DNA of 46,351 nucleotides from an uncultured Flavobacteriaceae bacterium. Its GTDB lineage: Bacteria; Bacteroidota; Bacteroidia; Flavobacteriales; Flavobacteriaceae. Shown piece by piece: positions 46,351 to 46,351 of the stretch (the first letter of the stretch is position 1; each line of letters opens with the position of its first letter). Location: positions 1-46,351 of the forward strand of contig CAJPUR010000010.1 of assembly GCA_905381055.1 (NCBI GenBank), given 5' to 3'. The translations under genes and the position numbers were made by a program. Under the pieces are notes generated by a model, which worked only from the letters and a program-made list of their open reading frames with translations, had not been told where the DNA came from and did not search any database.

Positions 46351-46351
46351 T

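Overview
The window reads as a chromosomal piece of a marine Flavobacteriia (Bacteroidota) genome. The DNA is strongly AT-rich. Secreted proteins carry short flavobacterial Sec signals or lipoboxes. One promoter fits the Bacteroidota TTTG / TAnnTTTG consensus. The gene content (laminarinase-type GH16, GH3, two sulfatases, GH29 fucosidase, Na+-coupled symporters, a TonB-dependent receptor) is that of an alga-polysaccharide degrader. Genus is not resolved. I see no tRNA, rRNA, CRISPR array, insertion sequence, phage gene or SusC/SusD pair.

Layout. 1-4424: start of a lipoprotein cut by the window edge, a PBP4-type D-Ala-D-Ala carboxypeptidase, a two-subunit Na+/solute symporter with a translationally coupled 52-aa membrane peptide, and an NTF2-like lipoprotein. 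4719-9089: a membrane-bound AraC regulator with an unusual catalytically degenerate ectodomain, convergent with and overlapping a TonB-dependent receptor. 9160-9704: what looks like the wreck of a GH3 gene, then two small hypothetical genes. 9706-19701: GH16 lipoprotein, nucleoside transporter, SSS symporter, a conserved secreted protein, an AtoE-type transporter, a HAD phosphatase/mutase, a YkuK-like protein and a GH3 lipoprotein. 19710-24534: xylose operon on the minus strand (small lipoprotein, xylB, xylA, sodium/sugar symporter). 24592-25896: beta-lactamase-fold lipoprotein.

25995-36332: a glycan-processing island. A plus-strand operon (Tat-exported Gfo/Idh/MocA oxidoreductase, Tat-exported ThuA-like protein, sulfatase) faces a minus-strand run of six genes (Dabb lipoprotein, GH29 fucosidase, cytosolic Gfo/Idh/MocA, DUF2911, DUF1080 3-keto-disaccharide hydrolase-like, Dabb). 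A second sulfatase and a tandem alpha-beta barrel protein follow. The oxidoreductase plus DUF1080 pairing suggests oxidative (3-keto) cleavage of glycosides alongside desulfation and defucosylation.

36486-46351: katG between two clear terminators; a minus-strand catabolic operon (NCS2-like permease, Zn-alcohol dehydrogenase, succinate-semialdehyde-type dehydrogenase, hotdog thioesterase); a secreted PHP phosphoesterase; a 41-aa C2H2 zinc-finger protein; an alditol-oxidase-like flavoprotein and yjbQ.

The best candidates for something little described are the AraC-TM-SUMF1-dead-hydrolase regulator, the bacterial single-zinc-finger micro-protein, the coupled 52-aa symporter peptide and the mixed hydrolytic/oxidative sulfated-glycan island. 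All functions are inferred from sequence motifs by eye; no search was run.
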